A stretch of 64,000 nt of DNA from Acidimicrobiales bacterium (GTDB lineage: Bacteria > Actinomycetota > Acidimicrobiia > Acidimicrobiales > MedAcidi-G1), in contig JASLKK010000004.1 of assembly GCA_030747595.1 (NCBI GenBank), positions 1 to 64,000 on the forward strand, given 5' to 3'. Shown here piece after piece: positions 34,872 to 43,605 of the stretch. The notes beneath the pieces are model-generated. The model did not search any database. It worked only from the letters and a program-made list of their open reading frames with translations, and had not been told where the DNA came from. The position numbers and the translations under genes are program-made. Each line of letters begins with the position of its first letter. Position 1 is the stretch's first letter.

Positions 34872-36247
34872 GGCGTGGCCCCCATCGCCCCGGGTTCAGC
34901 GCTGACGGATGGCGGAGTAGCCAGCACGAGTCCAAGGAGGGTTCGCAACTTCACGTCGGTTTCGGCTAGCTCGCGGTCGGGATCCGAGCCGGCCACCACG
35001 CCGGCGCCCGCGTACAACGTGGTCCCCTGATCGTGGATGAGGCCGGTCCGCAGGGCCACCCGGAACTCGCCGTCACCCGATGCATCCATCCAGCCCACCG
35101 GGCTGGCGAACCATCCCCGTTCCATGCCCTCGTGGGCGGCCCGGAGGTGGGCGGCTTGGCCGCCGGGATGGCCGGCCACCGCCGGTGTGGGGTGGAGGGC
35201 GCCCACCAGGTCCAGCAGTCCTACGCCGGCGGGAAGTTCAGCGTCGATCGGCGTATGGAGGTGCTGAATGCCGTGCAGTCGGAGCAGAGTCGGATTCCGT
35301 GGGTGGCGGTCGGCCACGCCGAGGCCGTCCAACGCCCGGTCGACGGCCTCGACGACTACGTCGTGTTCGGCGCGTTCCTTAGGGCTGGTCAGCAGGCCCT
35401 GGCCGAGGGCGGCGTCGATCGCCGGGTCAGCATCTCGTGGCGCAGACCCGGCGAGCGCCGCGGTGTGGAGGTGTCCGACGTGCACGGCGGCCAAACGTTC
35501 TGGGGTGGCCCCGATGAAGATCGTGTCGGCTCCAGCTGGTCGTACAGCCAGCGTGGCGCACGCCGGATAGGTGTCACGCAGGCCGGCCAGCAGCGGTGAG
35601 GTTTCGGGCCGGTGGTCGACGTGGATGGATCGACATGGCACGGCCTTGGCGAGGTCACCACGGTCGATGGCGGCTAGCGCCAGACGAACCAGTTGGCGGT
35701 AGTGCTCGCGGGCTTCCGGGCCGGCGTGTTTCGCTGGGTCCACCAGTTCTGCCGGTGTGGGAATCGGGGCGTCGAGCAGCGGGGTGGGCCGGTCGTGGTT
35801 GTCGATACGGGTCACCCAGGTGCGGTCGGCGCGACGTACCACCTGGACAGCGGGTAGGACCAGCCGGCCGGCTCCAAACGCCTTCCAGGGGCTGGGTTCT
35901 CTGAAAGGAACGGCTGCTTCAGGAAGGTGCTCGTCAAATGCGAAGCCACCGGCGATCCTTGGAGGTGGGGCGCCGTCTGGGGCCCGCAGGTGGACGGATT
36001 TCCAGAGTCGAGCGGCAGCCTCGGCGGCATCTAGAAACCGGGAGTCACCGTCCAGTTCGAGCACGGCTGCCGAACCGAGGCCGACCCACGAGGTGTCGTC
36101 GTCAGGGACCTCCCAGAACCACGCCTCGTCGTCGCTTGGAGCCACGGTCAGCCAGGCCAGCGGGTCGGTGGCCGGTCCGGTGTGGACCTCGACGGTGGTG
36201 GCCCGTATCGGCCCTGCAAAGGGCGTCGGGTTGGCGGTCAACGCCAT
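34868..36247 (-). CDS. menF: Isochorismate synthase
   Basis: The 459-residue protein carries the chorismate-binding fold: KAVPCRS with the catalytic Lys, FIGATPERL, LAGSAPRDADP, SPKERAEHDVVVE, LHPTPAVAGHP and YAGAGVVAGSDPDRE. It converts chorismate to isochorismate, the first step to menaquinone. Its GTG/ATG start at 36247 lies inside the end of the MerR gene (10-bp overlap), so the regulator and pathway are in one transcript. Use in siderophore synthesis is unlikely given the menDHC genes behind it. Confidence 0.93.
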   Translation of the reverse strand: MALTANPTPFAGPIRATTVEVHTGPATDPLAWLTVAPSDDEAWFWEVPDDDTSWVGLGSAAVLELDGDSRFLDAAEAAARLWKSVHLRAPDGAPPPRIAGGFAFDEHLPEAAVPFREPSPWKAFGAGRLVLPAVQVVRRADRTWVTRIDNHDRPTPLLDAPIPTPAELVDPAKHAGPEAREHYRQLVRLALAAIDRGDLAKAVPCRSIHVDHRPETSPLLAGLRDTYPACATLAVRPAGADTIFIGATPERLAAVHVGHLHTAALAGSAPRDADPAIDAALGQGLLTSPKERAEHDVVVEAVDRALDGLGVADRHPRNPTLLRLHGIQHLHTPIDAELPAGVGLLDLVGALHPTPAVAGHPGGQAAHLRAAHEGMERGWFASPVGWMDASGDGEFRVALRTGLIHDQGTTLYAGAGVVAGSDPDRELAETDVKLRTLLGLVLATPPSVSAEPGAMGATP

Positions 36248-37035
36248 CGGACGTCCACCTCCAGCCGGTCGGCATCGGCAGCCAGGAGGGCGTCGGCCAG
36301 CCCGGTCCCCGCGTCGGTTCCCACCCGCTCGCGGGCTCGGGTCACCAGCGTCCTGTGGAAGTGCTGGGCCACCAGACGGGTGACGGCTGGCAGCAACGAG
36401 CGGACCACTTCGACCAGGTCCTGGGTTGCATCAGTCCGTTCTCCGGTAACGGTTGTTCCGTGGTGGACGTGGCGTTCGAAGAGGTCGACGGCACGCTCGG
36501 CCACCTCGTCGACGTTGGCACCGTGGTCTGCGGCCAGGGCAACCAACTCGTCGAGCGGGACGCCGGCAGCGCTGATGGCCAGACCGGCCCGCACCATCGA
36601 GACCGCACCCTCGTCGAATCGGGGATCGGGGTCTGTGGTGAGGGGCGCGAGGAGACCGTTGTCGACCAATAGGGCAATGAGCCCCTCAGGAACCCCGGCC
36701 TGCCCGGCCACCTCGGAGCGCGAGAGGCTGCGATCCAGAGCGTCGTCGGCCAGGCGACGGAGCTCGTCGACGGCTCCGCTGGGAGATGACTCGGAGCTGA
36801 GCACACCGATCTGGGCCAAGGTGAATCCGTCCTCGGCCAGGCGACGGATCTCGGCCAGTCGGGCCACGTGGTGGTCGGAATAGACAGCTCGTCGTCCATT
36901 GCGGACCGGCGGAGCCAACAGGCCGAGGCGCTGGTAGTACCGCACGGTGTCGATGCTCAGGCCAGCGGTCGTCGCCACCTCGTCGACGGCCAGACCGGCA
37001 GGAGGGTTCCCGTTTTCAGCGTCTACGTCGGCCAC
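36238..37035 (-). CDS. MerR family regulator heading the menaquinone operon
   Basis: The 265-residue protein has a MerR winged helix at about 14-80: VATTAGLSIDTVRYYQRLGLL and VYSDHHVARLAEIRRLAEDGFTL. The remaining 180 residues are helical, include a second helix-turn-helix-like SEVAGQAGVPEGLIALLVDNG stretch, and contain no Cys cluster, so the effector is not a classical metal. The start is GTG 37035 with a promoter -10 box only 6 nt before it. The end overlaps menF. A role in setting menaquinone supply is inferred from the operon. Confidence 0.87.
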   Translation of the reverse strand: MADVDAENGNPPAGLAVDEVATTAGLSIDTVRYYQRLGLLAPPVRNGRRAVYSDHHVARLAEIRRLAEDGFTLAQIGVLSSESSPSGAVDELRRLADDALDRSLSRSEVAGQAGVPEGLIALLVDNGLLAPLTTDPDPRFDEGAVSMVRAGLAISAAGVPLDELVALAADHGANVDEVAERAVDLFERHVHHGTTVTGERTDATQDLVEVVRSLLPAVTRLVAQHFHRTLVTRARERVGTDAGTGLADALLAADADRLEVDVRWR

Positions 37036-37041
37036 GGACCT

Positions 37042-37070
37042 ATTCTAGAAGTGATTACTCTGAGTGTCGA
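37042..37070 (-). promoter_or_regulatory. Leaderless sigma70-type promoter of the MerR-men operon
   Basis: On the minus strand TCGACA (37070-37065), a 17-nt spacer and TAGAAT (37047-37042) match the -35 and -10 consensus at five of six positions each. The -10 ends 6 nt before the GTG of the MerR gene, which places the predicted transcript start at the start codon itself. Confidence 0.65.
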
Positions 37071-37145
37071 TGCTCGCACTGTAAAATTGGATCTTCCGAG
37101 CTTCCGGGTCGTCGCCCACCGGGTCGTGGATGCCACGATGAGGGC

Positions 37146-38069
37146 ATGGAAGCCCGACCGGAGACGTCAACGCCGATCGACTACATCGCCCTGACCCGCG
37201 ACCGGTACGACCTCCTGGGCTACCCCCCGTACCAGTGGGCCAAGTTGACCGATACGCCGCCGTGGACGCCGCTGGCCCGACCCCTCGCCGAGTCGACGGT
37301 GGCCCTAATCGGATCAGGCGGCGCCTATCGCGAGGGACAGACGGCCTTCCACTGGAAGGACGACACCGGTGTCCGGCGCATCCCATCGGCCGATCCGGCC
37401 ACCGACATCCGGGTTACCCACTTCGCCTACGACCTCGAGCCGGCCCGCGAGGACCCGAACATCGTGTTCCCCGTGGACCGGCTTCGCGACCTGGTCGACG
37501 AGGGCGTGATCGGCGGCTTGGCTCCCACGGCACTGGGGTGCATGGGTGGCATCTACTCCGTCCGTCGGGCCACCGAGGAACTGGCCCCAGCCGTTGTTGC
37601 TGAGATTACGGCCATGGACGTCGACCTGGCCCTGCTGGTGCCCGTCTGACCGGTCTGTCACCAGACCGTGGGTCTGGTAGCGAGGGCATTGGAGGCTGCC
37701 GGCGTGCCGACCTTGTGCCTGACATCTGCGTACAGCATCACCGCGTCGGTGAACCCGCCGAGGGCCGCTTTCTCGGACCTGCCGCTGGGCCATACCGTCG
37801 GTCGGCCCCACCAACCGGAGTTCCAACGCGACTTGCTGCGTCGGGCACTGAACGCGGCAGTCAACATGGACGCCCCGGGGACCATTGCCACCACCGGCGT
37901 GACCTGGGACCGCGACGGCTCCTGGAAGCAGCGGGCCACGCCCACCGGGATGGAGTCCGAGGAGGATGCGTCGAGGGACGGCGACCCGGGAGACTCCCGC
38001 AACGTCCGCGTCGACACCCCGCAGTACCAGTATGAGTCCGACCGGCTGGCCGCCGGATCGGGTTCGTGA
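37146..38069 (+). CDS. Selenoprotein, glycine/sarcosine/betaine reductase B-like family (TGA-encoded Sec168)
   Basis: The frame from ATG 37146 meets a TGA at 37647-37649 but continues without another stop to 38069, giving 307 residues if TGA is read as selenocysteine. The residues around it are LLVPV-U-PVCHQTVGL: a U-x-x-C redox pair (Sec168, Cys171) at the position where the GrdB/PrdB-like family has Sec or Cys. Both halves match that family: GYPPYQW, VALIGSGGAY, HFAYDLE, APTALGCMGGIYSVRR before, and VARALEAAGVPT, NPPRAAFSDLPLGHT after. A perfect 8-bp hairpin lies 10 nt after the TGA. Family members reduce or cleave small substrates by thiol/selenol chemistry; the substrate here is unknown. 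If Sec is not inserted, a 167-residue truncated product results. Confidence 0.85.
37647..37649 (+). other. Predicted selenocysteine codon (in-frame TGA)
   Basis: TGA sits between codons for VPV and PVCHQ, exactly where a redox-active Sec or Cys is expected, and coding character continues unchanged after it. Confidence 0.8.
37660..37678 (+). promoter_or_regulatory. SECIS-like hairpin downstream of the Sec codon
   Basis: ACCAGACC and GGTCTGGT form a perfect 8-bp stem with a GUG apical loop, starting 10 nt after the TGA. Bacterial SECIS hairpins lie within the coding sequence just after UGA and present G and U in the apical loop for SelB; position and loop fit. A competing helix CGGTCT/AGACCG nearer to the TGA is possible. 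Confidence 0.65.
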
Positions 38070-38118
38070 TTCCCGTTTACTGACCAACTTTGCTGACTCC
38101 CAGTCCCGGAGGAATCCC

Positions 38119-39075
38119 ATGCCCGTCGCTTCCGACCTGCAACCACTGTTGGATGTCATCGCCAATCGGCGGGATCCCGATGGCCCCATCGATGTCGAGG
38201 AACTCCGGGAGGGTTACCGGGCCCTCTGCACCAGTGGGCAGCACCTCGCCGCCGAGGTGTCTGAGGTAACCGAACGGATGATTCCCGGGCCCGATGGCGA
38301 CCTCCCAATACGCGTCTACCGGGCGGAGGGGCTGGGCGACCGGGCCCCCGTGGTACTTCACCTGCATGGTGGCGGGTGGACGATTGGCGACCTGGAGGGC
38401 TACGACGAGCAGTTTCGGGCCGTGGCGTCAACCGCTGGAGCGGTGGTGGTGGCCCTCGAGTACCGGCTTGCCCCCGAGCATCCCTTTCCAGCGGCCGTAG
38501 ACGACTCCTGGGCGGCCCTCTGCTGGGTGTCGGAGCACGCAGCCGAACTCGGGATCGATCCTGAGCGACTGGTGGTGGCCGGTGACAGTGCCGGCGGCAA
38601 CCTGAGTGCGATTCTGTCTCTGCTGGCCAGGGATCGTGGTGGTCCGACCATCGCCCACCAGTTCCTGATCTATCCGGCCACCGATTTCGACTACGACTCA
38701 GGACGCTGGCCGTCGTTGGAGGAAAACGCCACGGGGTACTTCCTGGAGTTGAGGACCATGCGGTGGTTCGCCGAAAACGTTGCCGGAGATCAGGATCTGA
38801 CCGCAGAGCCCCTAGCCGCGCCGATACGCGCCGAGAACCATGTGGGCCTTCCGCCGGCCACCTTGATGGTGGGCGGTTTCGATCCGCTACGAGATGAGTG
38901 CCTGGGCTATGCCGAGGTGCTCCGATCGGCTGGCGTGCCGGTCGATGTGATCTATCACGAGGAGCAGATCCACGGGTACTGGATCGTCGCTCCGCTGGTG
39001 CCGTCATCGGAAGCGGCACGAGATACCGACCTGGCGGCCCTACGAGCGGCCGTCGGGGCGCTGCCTGTCGGTTAG
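38119..39075 (+). CDS. HSL-family alpha/beta hydrolase (esterase/lipase)
   Basis: The ATG at 38119 is preceded by a strong GGAGGA at 5 nt, giving 318 residues. The oxyanion motif HGGGW (83-87), nucleophile GDSAGGN (Ser157), YPATDFDYD and a final EQIHGYW with the catalytic His are those of hormone-sensitive-lipase-type esterases. It hydrolyses small acyl esters. It follows the selenoprotein by 49 nt on the same strand. Confidence 0.9.
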   Translation: MPVASDLQPLLDVIANRRDPDGPIDVEELREGYRALCTSGQHLAAEVSEVTERMIPGPDGDLPIRVYRAEGLGDRAPVVLHLHGGGWTIGDLEGYDEQFRAVASTAGAVVVALEYRLAPEHPFPAAVDDSWAALCWVSEHAAELGIDPERLVVAGDSAGGNLSAILSLLARDRGGPTIAHQFLIYPATDFDYDSGRWPSLEENATGYFLELRTMRWFAENVAGDQDLTAEPLAAPIRAENHVGLPPATLMVGGFDPLRDECLGYAEVLRSAGVPVDVIYHEEQIHGYWIVAPLVPSSEAARDTDLAALRAAVGALPVG

Positions 39076-39123
39076 CCCCGTCGGTTAGGCCCAGTCGGAA
39101 GGCCCGTCGACCAGGCCCGCAGG

Positions 39124-40383
39124 TCAGTTCGGTTCGGCCACCGTTCCAGCAGCCACCAGGGCATCGATCTCGGCACCGGTACGACCCATGGCCATCAGTA
39201 CCTCGCGGGTGTGCTGGCCGATGGTAGGCGCCGTCGACCGGGCCGCCCACGGTGTCCCACGGAAGTCCACCGGCGTGGCCACCATGGTGGTCGACGACAC
39301 GTCGTCGGGAACGTCGACCAGAGCGCCCGAACCGTGGAAGGCAGGGTCGGCCAATAGGTCGTCGGGTGAGTTGATGGGCGCCCAGAAGAAGTCGGGTTCC
39401 GTGGCGAACACCTCGGTCCACTCGTCCAGCGTCTGGGTGGCGAAGATCCCGTCCAGCATGCTGACGAGTTCAGATGCATTGGCCGCCCGCTCCCGGGGTC
39501 GGGCGAACCGCTCGTCGTCCAACCACTCGGGGTGGCCGACTGCCCGGGCCAACGGCGGCCAATGGCGCTCGCCCTCCAGCCCGACGATCCAGAACCGTCG
39601 ACCGCAGCCCGCCGTGTAGTTGTTCATGGCCGGATTACCCATAGACGTGCGTTCGCCGATCTCCAGGGTGACGCCCCACATCAGTAGCAGGTTCAGGTCG
39701 AAACTGATGGTGTAGGCGCCCTGGCGAATGAGCGACGTTTCGACGAGTTGGCCCTGACCGGTCCGTTCCCGGTCAAACAGGGCGGCTGACACTGCGGCGG
39801 CAGCGGCGAGGCCGGTCGAGTGGTCGCCCATCCCACCACGTTGGAAGGGAGGATCGCCGCCCGGTGGCGTTAGCAGGCCGGCCACCCCGGACCGAGCCCA
39901 GAAGGCGCCAATGTCGAAGGCCGCCCGGTCGGCATCGGGACCCTCGGAGCCGTAACCGGTGATCTGGCAGTACACGAGGCGAGGTAGTCGCTCGCTGACC
40001 GACGCGTGATCGAGGCCCAGGCGTTCGAGCGCACCGACCCGAAGGTTGGTCACGAACACATCGGCATCGGCCAGGAGTTCCATGGCGATAGCCATACCGT
40101 CGTCGGTTCCGAGGTCGACGGCGATGCCCTTTTTGGATCGGTTGTCCATCTCGAATATCGGGTTGGTGGGCATGTCGCCGCCCAGCATCCACTGGAACAT
40201 GCGGCACGGGTCGCCCGACGGGGGTTCGATCTTGACCACGTCGGCCCCCCAGTCGGCGAGGATCCCGCCGGCGGCGGGGCCGGCGACCCACACACCGAGT
40301 TCCACGACCTTCACGCCTCGCATGGGGCCGGTCGCCACTCCCTCGTTCGGAACCGTGTCCCGACCAACTCCTGTTTCAGTCAT
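39124..40383 (-). CDS. Family III CoA transferase (CaiB/BaiF type)
   Basis: The ATG at 40383, with AGGAGG upstream, gives 419 residues; a GTG three codons earlier is too near the ribosome site. The N-terminal GVKVVELGVWVAGPAAGGILADWGADVVKIE and PPSGDP blocks, DNRSKKGIAVDL, and RLVYCQITGYGSEGPDADRAAFD are diagnostic. The enzyme moves CoA between carboxylates and acyl-CoAs. It opens the acyl-CoA cluster, divergent from the phosphatase gene. Confidence 0.92.
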   Translation of the reverse strand: MTETGVGRDTVPNEGVATGPMRGVKVVELGVWVAGPAAGGILADWGADVVKIEPPSGDPCRMFQWMLGGDMPTNPIFEMDNRSKKGIAVDLGTDDGMAIAMELLADADVFVTNLRVGALERLGLDHASVSERLPRLVYCQITGYGSEGPDADRAAFDIGAFWARSGVAGLLTPPGGDPPFQRGGMGDHSTGLAAAAAVSAALFDRERTGQGQLVETSLIRQGAYTISFDLNLLLMWGVTLEIGERTSMGNPAMNNYTAGCGRRFWIVGLEGERHWPPLARAVGHPEWLDDERFARPRERAANASELVSMLDGIFATQTLDEWTEVFATEPDFFWAPINSPDDLLADPAFHGSGALVDVPDDVSSTTMVATPVDFRGTPWAARSTAPTIGQHTREVLMAMGRTGAEIDALVAAGTVAEPN

Positions 40384-40508
40384 GTCCGCCACTTCCTCCT
40401 GAGGCTGCGACAGACAGGATGGTGATAATCAACGGGAAAACGTTCTCCATGATTGAGTGTCCCATGGGACCGACGGTCCGACAAGAACACGCCGGGTACC
40501 GTCGGACG

Positions 40509-41066
40509 GTGATCTTGTTCGTGTGTACCGGCAACACCTGCCGGTCGGCCATGGCTGAGGCGGTGCTGCGGGCCCGCCTGAACGAGCGCGGCGGGGACGT
40601 TTCGGCATTGTTCCCGACGGTGGCATCAGCTGGGACCGAGGTCCGTGGGGGCGCGGACGGAGCCGGGGCGCACCCATTGGCTGTTGAGGTGCTCGCCGAG
40701 CGAGGCATCGACCTCGGTGGGCATGTCAGCAGGTCGTTGACCTTTGAACTGGTGGCCGGCGCCGACCTGGTGGTGGCCATGACCCGCCTCCATCAGGCAG
40801 CCGTTTCTGCGCTCGATCCCCCGGTCCGTGCCCGGAACTTCCTGGCCGGCGAGGTGGTACGGCTTGGAGGGCTGGTCGGTCCACGGGAGGATCGACCGTT
40901 GGACGAGTGGATCCGGGTACTGGACGGGGCCCGGGGCGGCCACTTCACCACCGGACGGGTGGCCGACGAGGTGGCCGATCCATGGGGCGAACCGATCAAC
41001 GAGTACCGACGATGCGCCGATCGACTAGATGGCATTGCCACAGCTCTTGCCCGGCTGCTCGCCTAG
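40509..41066 (+). CDS. Low-molecular-weight protein tyrosine phosphatase-like protein
   Basis: Taking GTG 40509 gives 185 residues with the catalytic loop CTGNTCRS (Cys6 to Arg12) at the N-terminus, as usual; an in-frame ATG at 40464 is possible. A later DPWGEPINEYR block supplies the Asp general acid. Members dephosphorylate phosphotyrosine or act as arsenate reductases; the family cannot be split from sequence here. It is alone, divergent from the CoA transferase. Confidence 0.8.
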   Translation: MILFVCTGNTCRSAMAEAVLRARLNERGGDVSALFPTVASAGTEVRGGADGAGAHPLAVEVLAERGIDLGGHVSRSLTFELVAGADLVVAMTRLHQAAVSALDPPVRARNFLAGEVVRLGGLVGPREDRPLDEWIRVLDGARGGHFTTGRVADEVADPWGEPINEYRRCADRLDGIATALARLLA

Positions 41067-41080
41067 TCGAAGGAAATAGG

Positions 41081-41105
41081 TTGATCTGACGGACCGTCAG
41101 ATCAA
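41081..41105. promoter_or_regulatory. 25-bp palindromic operator upstream of the acyl-CoA dehydrogenase
   Basis: TTGATCTGACGG and its exact reverse complement CCGTCAGATCAA flank a single central A, 19 bp before the dehydrogenase start. Fifteen of 18 core positions recur upstream of the TetR gene at 47825, so this is very probably a site for that regulator. Confidence 0.7.
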
Positions 41106-41124
41106 TGGAGGGCCGGAGTACCGT

Positions 41125-42342
41125 TTGGCCGTGGACTTCACCCGTACCCCGACCGAAGAGGCCTTCGCCGACGAGGTACGCACCTGGCTAGCGGAACACC
41201 TGGTGGGCGAGTTCGCTGACCTACGGGGTCGTGGCGGGGTAGGCCAGGAAGACGTGGCCCCCGAACTCCTCCTGGAGTGGGAGCGCGAACTGGCCTCCGG
41301 CGGGTGGCTCGGCATCGACTACCCGGTCCACCTCGGAGGACGTGACGCCACCCTGACCGAGCAGGTGATCTTCCACCAGACGTACGTGGAGGCCCGGGCC
41401 CCTGGACGCTTTCCCAACATCGGACTGAACCTGCTCGGACCGACCGTGGTGGCCTACGGGACCGAGGCCCAGCAGGAACGGTTCGTCCGCCCGATCCTCG
41501 CCGGTATCGAACACTGGTGTCAGGGGTATTCCGAGCCCGACGCCGGCTCGGACCTGGCCAACGTGGCCACCCGGGCCCGCCTGGACGGCGACCGGTGGTT
41601 GGTCACCGGCCAGAAGATCTGGACGTCGCTGGCCCAGTTCGCCCAGTGGGCCTTCGTGGTCTGCCGGACCGACCCGACCACCGAACGCCACGCCGGACTC
41701 TCCTACCTCCTGGTGCCCATGGACCAGGCTGGCATCGAGATGCGACCCATCGTGCAGATCACCGGTGGCACCGAGTTCAACGAGGTGTTCTTCGACGACG
41801 CCGAGACCGACGCCGATCTAGTGGTCGGCGAGGTGGGCGGCGGCTGGGCGGTGGCCATGGGAACCCTCGGATTCGAGCGGGGAGCCTCGACCCTCGGCCA
41901 GCAGACCGGGTACCGACAAGAACTTGATGCCCTCATGGACCTGGCCCGGAACAACGGGTCGATCGAGGACCCGTCGCTTCGCCAGGACCTCATGCGGGCA
42001 TGGAGCGAACTGGAAATTCTCCGTTACAACCAACTCCGGATGCTCACCGCGCTGGTGGCTGACGGCGTGCCCGGCCCGGAGATGTCCATCGGGAAGCTCT
42101 ACTGGGCCTCGTGGCACCGTCGCCTCGGTGAACTGGGAATCCGGATTCGTGGAGCCAGCGGCATGATTGGGGTCGACGCCACCTCACCGCTCGAGGATCC
42201 CCTCGGGGCCAACTACCGGTTAGACCGCCTACAGCGCACCTTTCTTTACAGCCGGTCCCACACCATCTACGGCGGGTCAAACCAGGTGCAACGCAACGTG
42301 ATCGGCGAACGAGTCCTCGGCCTGCCACGGGAGCCCCGTTAG
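41125..42342 (+). CDS. Acyl-CoA dehydrogenase
   Basis: The protein has 405 residues from a TTG at 41125 with GGAG upstream; GTG 41131 is an alternative. It has the FAD-binding YSEPDAGSDLANVATRA block, TGQKIWTSLAQFAQW, the mid-domain FEVFF-like FNEVFFDDAETD, and C-terminal YSRSHTIYGGSNQVQRN, typical of the superfamily. It oxidises an acyl-CoA to the trans-2-enoyl-CoA. A strong palindrome just upstream suggests TetR control. Thiolase, hydratase, ligase and CoA transferases around it make a beta-oxidation-like set. Confidence 0.93.
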   Translation: MAVDFTRTPTEEAFADEVRTWLAEHLVGEFADLRGRGGVGQEDVAPELLLEWERELASGGWLGIDYPVHLGGRDATLTEQVIFHQTYVEARAPGRFPNIGLNLLGPTVVAYGTEAQQERFVRPILAGIEHWCQGYSEPDAGSDLANVATRARLDGDRWLVTGQKIWTSLAQFAQWAFVVCRTDPTTERHAGLSYLLVPMDQAGIEMRPIVQITGGTEFNEVFFDDAETDADLVVGEVGGGWAVAMGTLGFERGASTLGQQTGYRQELDALMDLARNNGSIEDPSLRQDLMRAWSELEILRYNQLRMLTALVADGVPGPEMSIGKLYWASWHRRLGELGIRIRGASGMIGVDATSPLEDPLGANYRLDRLQRTFLYSRSHTIYGGSNQVQRNVIGERVLGLPREPR

Positions 42343-42422
42343 GCCGATCGGGGCCACCGACTCGCCGTCCCGTACGCTTTTCGCACTGATCCCTTTCCTC
42401 TCCGCAACCCAGGAGCAGTCCC

Positions 42423-43574
42423 ATGTCCGAGGCCTACATCGTCGACGCCATTCGAACGCCCACGGGCAAGAAGGGCGGCGGGTTGTCCCAGGTGCATCCC
42501 GCCGACCTGGGAGCGCACGTGATCAGCGGCGTCTTGGAACGCAACGACGTCGACCCGATGGCCGTCGACGACGTGGTCATGGGCTGTGTGGACAACCTCG
42601 GCCCCCAGGCCGGAGATATTGCCCGTACGGCCTGGTTGGCTGCCGGTCTGCCCGAGGCCGTCCCCGGCACCACCGTGGATCGCCAGTGCGGTTCGGGCCA
42701 GCAGGCCGTGAGCTTCGCGGCGATGGGCGTCATGGCCGGAGTACAGGATCTGGTGGTGGCTGGCGGCATGCAGAACATGAGCATGATTCCCATCGGCCTA
42801 GCCCTCGAGGCCGCCAAGCCGTTCGGCCATGAAGACCCCTTCAGCGGCTCGACCGGGTGGGTGGATCGCTACGGCACTCAGGAAGTGTCCCAGTTCCGGG
42901 GCGCCGAGATGATCGCCGAGAAGTGGGACTTTTCTCGCGAGACCATGGAGGCCTTCGCCTTCGAGAGCCACCAGCGGGCCATCAGGGCCATCGACGAGGG
43001 CCGGTTCGATTCCGAGGTCAGCCCGTTAGCCGACGTCGAGGCCGACGAGGGCCCTCGTCGAGGCGGCAGCCTGGAGAAGATGGCGCAACTGGCGCCACTG
43101 GTCGAGGGTGGACGGATCACCGCAGCGCTGGCCAGTCAGGTCAGCGACGGCGCGGCCGCCCTGTTGATCGCGTCGGAACAGGCGGTCGCCGATCATGGCC
43201 TGACCCCCCGGGCCCGAATCCACCACATGAGTGTTCGGGGCGATGACCCGATCTACATGCTCACCGGCCCGATTGCAGCGACCACCCACGCGCTAGAGAA
43301 GACGGGCATGTCGATCGACGACTTCGACCTCTTCGAGTGCAACGAGGCGTTCGCCCCGGTGCCGCTGGCGTGGATGCTCGAACACAGCGTGCCGCACGAG
43401 AAGGTCAACGTGAACGGTGGAGCGATCGCGCTGGGGCATCCGCTGGGATGCAGCGGCGCAAAGCTCATGACGACGCTCCTGTACGAGTTGGAGCGCACCG
43501 GTGGCCGCTATGGCTTCCAGACCATGTGTGAGGGCGGCGGCCAGGCCAACGTAACCATCCTCGAGCGGCTCTGA
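42423..43574 (+). CDS. Thiolase (acetyl-CoA C-acyltransferase)
   Basis: The 383-residue protein has the thiolase nucleophile Cys89 in TVDRQCGSGQQA, NEAFAPV, and the C-terminal GGAIALGHPLGCSGAK with CEGGGQANV carrying the second catalytic Cys. It cleaves 3-ketoacyl-CoA. The ATG has an AGGAGC site. The length and the absence of a partner fadB suggest the actinobacterial side-chain or special-substrate type rather than the FadBA complex. Confidence 0.93.
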   Translation: MSEAYIVDAIRTPTGKKGGGLSQVHPADLGAHVISGVLERNDVDPMAVDDVVMGCVDNLGPQAGDIARTAWLAAGLPEAVPGTTVDRQCGSGQQAVSFAAMGVMAGVQDLVVAGGMQNMSMIPIGLALEAAKPFGHEDPFSGSTGWVDRYGTQEVSQFRGAEMIAEKWDFSRETMEAFAFESHQRAIRAIDEGRFDSEVSPLADVEADEGPRRGGSLEKMAQLAPLVEGGRITAALASQVSDGAAALLIASEQAVADHGLTPRARIHHMSVRGDDPIYMLTGPIAATTHALEKTGMSIDDFDLFECNEAFAPVPLAWMLEHSVPHEKVNVNGGAIALGHPLGCSGAKLMTTLLYELERTGGRYGFQTMCEGGGQANVTILERL

Positions 43575-43605
43575 TCTGGTGGTCCGCACGGCCTGCCCCA
43601 GGAGT

